Assembly: GCA_002407935.1 (NCBI GenBank) | Contig: DHPU01000059.1 | Coordinates: 1-17,848 of the forward strand | Origin: Peptococcaceae bacterium UBA5356 | Lineage (GTDB): Bacteria; Bacillota; Peptococcia; DRI-13; DTU073 | Direction of reading: 5' to 3' | Length of the DNA: 17,848 bases | Part shown: positions 13,769 through 17,848 of the stretch, one piece after another | Layout: each line of letters starts with the position of its first letter | How positions within the stretch are numbered: the first letter of the stretch is position 1 | The notes under the pieces: model-generated | Database searches by the model: none | What the model was told of the DNA's origin: nothing | The model's input: only the letters and a program-made list of their open reading frames with translations | Made by a program: the position numbers and the translations under genes

Positions 13769-15364
13769 GTGGACAAAAAATTGATTGCGAGCAAAATGTT
13801 TCCGACTTTGATGGCATTATTTCTTTTGATGATAACAGGTTGTACCTGGCATACGAATATGCCAATGGAAGCAGATAGTACATCATTTAAAGAACATACA
13901 GGATTACAAATCTCTTTTTTCTTACCGGAACAATATCAGCAGGTGAAAACGGATACAGAGGAGATTGCGTTGCTGTTTAAAAGCACTAATAGTACGTTGA
14001 AAGTTTTTAGGCAGGAATTAGGCGAAAAGCTTTCGTCTAATTCCTATATCGAATATGGAAATCAGCAGTTATATCAGGGAAAAGCGGGATTTAGTGTATT
14101 GGAAAATAAAACGCGCAAGATAAGAGGAGCCACTATCCGGGAAATTGGGTATAAACGTCCACAGCTTACTGCTTTGGCAAAAGATGAAAATTATTATATG
14201 GAAGTGCATTTAATTAATAAAAAAGAGGATAATGTGGTTACTTTCTGGGGGAAGACTGACGAAGCTAATTATGATAGTTTAAAAGAGGACCTCAAAAAAG
14301 TAGTGCTAAGTGTCGAAAAAAAACAAGCACAGCCGGGAGTATCTAATTCTAATATAACTAGGAATTCCAATAATACTGCTAATATTGCGGTCTCTACAGA
14401 AGCATCTTTGGTATCACCACATATTAAATATAGCGGGAAACAGTACGAGCTGGAAATATTGCCCAACAAATTAGTTTGGGGCAGGTTTTTCCCCGGTGCT
14501 CCTTTTAATGAAGATTGTTTAGAAAAAATGCTTGCAAGTGAGAAAAAGCTGGAACATAAATTCGAGTTTATGATGACCTATATAACCTTTCCTGGGGGAG
14601 GAAAGTTCCCGGAAGAAGCGATCAGACGGGTTTATGAAGATGAACGGGTTCTGATGTTAACCTTACAGCCATTTACCAAAGAACTGGATTGGATTGCCGT
14701 ATTGGAAATTGTTAATGGGCAACATGATCTGCAAATTAAGGAATGGGCGGAGGGCTTCAAGAAGATTGGGGAGCCGATTTTTGTCCGGCCCCTTAATGAA
14801 ATGAATGGGGATTGGGATCCTTGGTGTGCTTGGTTCTTTGGTAAGGATACTGATTTATATATCCAAGCCTGGCGGCATATAGTGGACGTTTTTAGAGAAG
14901 TAGGGGCTGATAATGTTTTGTTTGTCTGGAATCCTCATGACCGCTCTTACCCGGATTTTCAGTGGAATAATGCTCATCTGTATTATCCAGGGGCTGATTA
15001 TGTTGATTGGATTGGTTTAACCGGCTATAATAATGGAACCAGTCATCCGGGTGATGTATGGCGGGAATTTGATGAAATTTACAAGCCCCTTTATGCGGAT
15101 TATTTACGGCATTATCCCGATAAACCATTTATGATTACTGAGTTTAGTTGTAATGAGGTAGGAGGGGATAAGGCTAAGTGGATTGAAAAAGCCATGGCTT
15201 CTTTGGTAAGTAATTACCCTAATCTAAAAATTGCGACCTGGTTTGATAATCGTGATAATGCTTGGCTTTATCAATTAGATTCTAGTCCGGAAGCCTTTGC
15301 AGCCTTTCAAAAAGGGTTAAGAAATCATGAATATCTAAAAAAAGCTATTGGCAAATGCCAATAG
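13769..15364 (+). CDS. Lipoprotein with a C-terminal GH26-type glycoside hydrolase domain
   Basis: A 531-residue surface enzyme. A signal peptide ends in the lipobox ITGC (Cys25), so it should be lipid-anchored outside the membrane. Residues 26-185 form a domain I do not recognise; an Asn/Ser-rich linker (190-212) follows. Residues 230-525 are a TIM-barrel of the GH26 kind: WGRFFPGAP, the acid/base motif RPLNEMNGDW (Glu344), VLFVWNPHD, DYVDWIGLTGYN, and the nucleophile motif MITEFS (Glu458). GH26 enzymes hydrolyse beta-mannans and some mixed-linked glucans. Both catalytic glutamates are present, so hydrolase activity is likely, but the substrate is open; trimming of a self-made polysaccharide is an alternative to feeding. 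The start is GTG with a rather distant AAAGGCGAT ribosome site. The stop lies inside a terminator. Confidence 0.88.
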   Translation: MDKKLIASKMFPTLMALFLLMITGCTWHTNMPMEADSTSFKEHTGLQISFFLPEQYQQVKTDTEEIALLFKSTNSTLKVFRQELGEKLSSNSYIEYGNQQLYQGKAGFSVLENKTRKIRGATIREIGYKRPQLTALAKDENYYMEVHLINKKEDNVVTFWGKTDEANYDSLKEDLKKVVLSVEKKQAQPGVSNSNITRNSNNTANIAVSTEASLVSPHIKYSGKQYELEILPNKLVWGRFFPGAPFNEDCLEKMLASEKKLEHKFEFMMTYITFPGGGKFPEEAIRRVYEDERVLMLTLQPFTKELDWIAVLEIVNGQHDLQIKEWAEGFKKIGEPIFVRPLNEMNGDWDPWCAWFFGKDTDLYIQAWRHIVDVFREVGADNVLFVWNPHDRSYPDFQWNNAHLYYPGADYVDWIGLTGYNNGTSHPGDVWREFDEIYKPLYADYLRHYPDKPFMITEFSCNEVGGDKAKWIEKAMASLVSNYPNLKIATWFDNRDNAWLYQLDSSPEAFAAFQKGLRNHEYLKKAIGKCQ

Positions 15365-15369
15365 CTTTT
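15340..15369. terminator. Terminator built into the end of the GH26 gene
   Basis: A 13-bp perfect stem (15340-15352 with 15357-15369), AAAAGCTATTGGC and its complement, closes on an AAAT loop. The stop codon TAG (15362-15364) is inside the right arm and the T-run is part of the stem. It lies between two convergent genes and has A-runs on the other side, so it probably ends both transcripts. Confidence 0.8.
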
Positions 15370-15388
15370 CACGTTAAATCTATTGCTA

Positions 15389-16651
15389 TTATTTATTTCT
15401 AACCATGACCTCTGCATAGCTGATGCTTCTGGTGTGCTGGGTATGAGACCAAGCCACACGCGTTTTACCAAAGAAACTAAGGAAGACGATTGGAATCCAG
15501 CTATAAACGAAGATAAGGTAATGGGCGATAGTCCATTTGATCACCTGATGAGGTAGTTTATCCATCCAGATCACCAGAAAGGGGTAAATAATTTGTAGGG
15601 TACTGACTAGCTCCCAGAGAAGGGGCGGCCAAATATATTTAAAGATGGGTGTATAGATATCTAGGACAAAGGCATCAATAAAGCCCATTAGTGTAAAAAA
15701 CCCCATGGAAATAACCAGTAATGGTTGCAGAACTAAAATTGTAGCATCAAAAAGAACAATGTCTTTTTTACGGATAGCCTCTTTAAAAAATTCGAGACTG
15801 TATGTTCTGAAAAGCTCCACATGACCAAGAGCCCAACGCTTTCTTTGGTTCCAGGCTTGCTTAAAGGTAAGTGGTTTTTCATCATAGACAATAGCTTCGT
15901 GAGCCCAGGTGGTTTTATGTCCTTGCAGTAAAGCTTTAAGGCTGAACTCTAAGTCTTCGGTAAGGGAAGTTGCTCCCCAGCCGATTTCCCGTAAAACATC
16001 TACGGAGATAGCCATTCCTGTTCCGCCAAGGTAGTTGGAGAGTCCCAGATTATATCGGGCTAGTTGTAGCATGCGATTGGCTACCCAAAAGGCCATGGCA
16101 AAAGAAGAAGTAACCCATGTATCAAGGGGATTTTTAGCATCTATGTAACCTTGCACAATTTTGGCACCGTCACACAAACGATTATTCATATGCCTTAAGA
16201 ATTGGGCATCAACTAGATTATCAGCATCAAAAACTACTACGGCATCGTATTTTTGGGGCAGATTAAAAAGCTTATGAAAAAACCATTCAAGGGCATAACC
16301 TTTACCCCTTTGCTCCAGATTAGTTCGTTCATAGACAATAGCGCCATGCTGATGAGCCATCTTGGCTGTGCCATCATTAGAATTATCAGCAATTACAAAA
16401 ACATCATAAAGATGTCGGGGATAATTTAAAGATTTTAGATTGTCTACTAAAGGACCAATGACAACATCTTCATTATGAGCAGGTACGACAACGGCAAATT
16501 TCTTCCGAGGTTGATAACTATTAGGGATACGAAATTGAAAAAGTCCGGACATCCCCAAGATAAAAAAGTATAAAGCGACGAGAGATAAAATAATTTGAAC
16601 CGGGATCATGATGATATCTAAGGGTAAGTAAGATAGGTTTTGTAATTCCAT
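15389..16651 (-). CDS. Membrane family-2 glycosyltransferase with processive-synthase motifs
   Basis: A 420-residue enzyme that should polymerise or extend a polysaccharide at the membrane. A hydrophobic segment (about 11-35) leads into the GT2 domain: VVVPAHNED (about 54-62), IADNSNDGT, the metal-binding FDADN with DxD at 142-144, YLGGTGMAI, TED (231-233) and QRKRW (269-273). This complete D, DxD, TED, QxxRW set is that of cellulose, hyaluronan and PgaC/IcaA-type synthases. Three or more C-terminal membrane segments follow. No PilZ domain is present. ATG 16651 is chosen because GGAGG lies nine bases before it; an ATG at 16726 lacks such a site. It follows hprK by about 80 bases on the same strand. 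The sugar donor is not evident. Confidence 0.88.
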   Translation of the reverse strand: MELQNLSYLPLDIIMIPVQIILSLVALYFFILGMSGLFQFRIPNSYQPRKKFAVVVPAHNEDVVIGPLVDNLKSLNYPRHLYDVFVIADNSNDGTAKMAHQHGAIVYERTNLEQRGKGYALEWFFHKLFNLPQKYDAVVVFDADNLVDAQFLRHMNNRLCDGAKIVQGYIDAKNPLDTWVTSSFAMAFWVANRMLQLARYNLGLSNYLGGTGMAISVDVLREIGWGATSLTEDLEFSLKALLQGHKTTWAHEAIVYDEKPLTFKQAWNQRKRWALGHVELFRTYSLEFFKEAIRKKDIVLFDATILVLQPLLVISMGFFTLMGFIDAFVLDIYTPIFKYIWPPLLWELVSTLQIIYPFLVIWMDKLPHQVIKWTIAHYLIFVYSWIPIVFLSFFGKTRVAWSHTQHTRSISYAEVMVRNK

Positions 16652-16731
16652 ATTGATATTCCTCCAAAAACAAATATACTTGCTTTTTTGTGAAGCTATT
16701 ACCTTATTAGTGTAGCAGAAAAGCACTCTAA

Positions 16732-17652
16732 TTATGACTCATTAAATAGTTTCTTATTTAATTCTTCGGCTGCATTATAACCTAATTTTTTAAGCCGAAA
16801 ATCTCTGGCCGCAGCTTCCACGATAATTGCCAAGTTACGACCGGGTTTGACCGGTATGGTAATCTTGTGAACAGCGACATCGAGGATGTTAATAAATTCT
16901 TCATCTAAACCAAGTCTTTCACAATAACTTCCTTTTTCCCAAGGGTCAAGCTGTACTACCAAATCAATGGATTTCGCATTCATGATAGCTCCCACACCAT
17001 ACATTGCTTGAACATTGATAATACCAATTCCTCTAATCTCCATATAATAACGTATATTTTCAGGAGCTTCGCCAATGAGACGATGGCTGGCCACTTTTTT
17101 AATTTTTACGACATCATCACTTACTAAGCGGTGACCTCTTTTAATTAATTCTAGGGCTGTTTCGCTTTTTCCTATCCCTGATTCGCCCAGTAAGAGAACC
17201 CCTAATCCGTAAACATCCACTAAAACACCGTGTTGGCTGATACGGGGTGCTAGCTTGTCATCGAGATAATTAACAGCAATACTAACAAATTCAGTGGTAA
17301 TGTTGTTTGTTTTAAGAAGGGTTCGTTGATATTTTTGGGCGGCCTCGATCATCTCCGGGGTAGGATCTAATCCTCTACAAAGAATAACACAAGGCAGAGC
17401 ATAGCTGAAATATTTATTTAATCTGGTTTTTCGTGTATTGATTTTCAAATCATTGAGATAAGCCATTTCCACTAAACCAATGACTTGCAGGCGGGCTGAA
17501 GTATCTTCGGCAAAAAAGGTAAAGTAGTTGGCAAATTGTAAGCCGGGTCGATTAATATTGCTAGTGTCAATTTGGACTCGTTCATTTTGTCCATCATAAA
17601 TTATTTCCAAGTCCAGGTCTTTAATTAATTCAGGGAGAGTAACAAAAGTCAT
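16732..17652 (-). CDS. hprK: HPr kinase/phosphorylase
   Basis: This bifunctional enzyme phosphorylates HPr on a serine and removes the phosphate again, setting carbon catabolite control in Firmicutes. It has 306 residues, the normal size. The N-terminal regulatory domain is followed by the kinase domain with conserved His141 in SQHGVLVDVYGLGVLLLG, Walker A GESGIGKS (156-163), the acidic pair Asp179-Asp180 in HRLVSDDVVKIKK and the family signature EIRGIGIINVQAMYGVGA (205-222). The conserved VKPGRNLAIIVEAAARDFRLK stretch near the C-terminus is also present. AAGGAA precedes the ATG. It is followed by the GT2 gene rather than by the lgt-type neighbours seen in many bacilli. All catalytic residues are intact. 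Confidence 0.96.
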   Translation of the reverse strand: MTFVTLPELIKDLDLEIIYDGQNERVQIDTSNINRPGLQFANYFTFFAEDTSARLQVIGLVEMAYLNDLKINTRKTRLNKYFSYALPCVILCRGLDPTPEMIEAAQKYQRTLLKTNNITTEFVSIAVNYLDDKLAPRISQHGVLVDVYGLGVLLLGESGIGKSETALELIKRGHRLVSDDVVKIKKVASHRLIGEAPENIRYYMEIRGIGIINVQAMYGVGAIMNAKSIDLVVQLDPWEKGSYCERLGLDEEFINILDVAVHKITIPVKPGRNLAIIVEAAARDFRLKKLGYNAAEELNKKLFNES

Positions 17653-17848
17653 GCCGGTTCCTTCCTTAAGCTTATCTTACTATTTTAGTTTAGGATAGTT
17701 TATAGTATAGTTATAGTAATATAATTAATGTAGGTTTGTCATACATGATTATAACATATTGGTAAATTTAATAAAGAGCGAAAAAGTTTTTGCTGTATAT
17801 TCTATAATACAAGGACGAAAAAGGGGTCAAGATTGTTCCAATACTATG

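Noticed and set aside
17787..17848. A plus-strand promoter (TATAAT at 17803-17808) and an ATG at 17846-17848 as the start of a further gene.
   Set aside because: The -10 box is perfect but no -35 box is at a proper distance, the AAAGGGG-like site is too far from the ATG, and the window ends there, so neither can be supported.

Overview
The window looks like chromosomal DNA from a low-to-moderate GC, endospore-forming Firmicute, most likely a clostridial lineage (Peptococcaceae-like is my best guess). The basis is HPr kinase/phosphorylase, a YtrA-type GntR regulator, a QueT transporter, a LysM/BsuPI protein of the spore-former type, lipoprotein signal peptides, strong GGAGG ribosome sites and bidirectional intrinsic terminators. 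No rRNA, tRNA, insertion sequence, phage gene or CRISPR array is visible.

Layout. (1) 1-3196, plus strand: a three-gene ABC importer of the TrpXYZ type (lipoprotein binding protein, permease, ATPase). It lies behind an unusually elaborate leader with a promoter, a small hairpin, a tandem repeat carrying SD-ATG units, an intrinsic terminator and an SD-complementary segment. (2) 3265-7577, minus strand: an export operon in the order ATPase, double-FtsX permease, HlyD-type adaptor, like a Gram-positive MacAB. (3) 7679-9715, plus strand: a GntR (YtrA-family) repressor, an ABC ATPase and an ABC-2 permease behind a near-consensus promoter whose -10 box lies inside a perfect 16-bp inverted repeat, presumably the operator. 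(4) 9739-10960: a LysM / two peptidoglycan-binding domains / BsuPI protein without a signal peptide, possibly expressed from a sigma-K-like promoter. (5) 11054-12022, minus: a membrane diguanylate cyclase. (6) 12205-15369, plus: a QueT transporter, then an IcaC-like acyltransferase and a GH26-type lipoprotein. (7) 15389-17652, minus: hprK followed by a processive family-2 glycosyltransferase.

How the genes may work together. The most interesting idea is that regions 5-7 form an undescribed exopolysaccharide module. It would contain a polymerising GT2 with the DxD, TED and QxxRW motifs, an IcaC-like O-acyltransferase, an anchored GH26-like hydrolase with a novel N-terminal region, and a neighbouring c-di-GMP synthase. 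Everything about this joint function is inference from family membership and proximity. The second interesting region is the importer leader, which has the parts of an attenuator but matches no riboswitch or T-box that I recognise.
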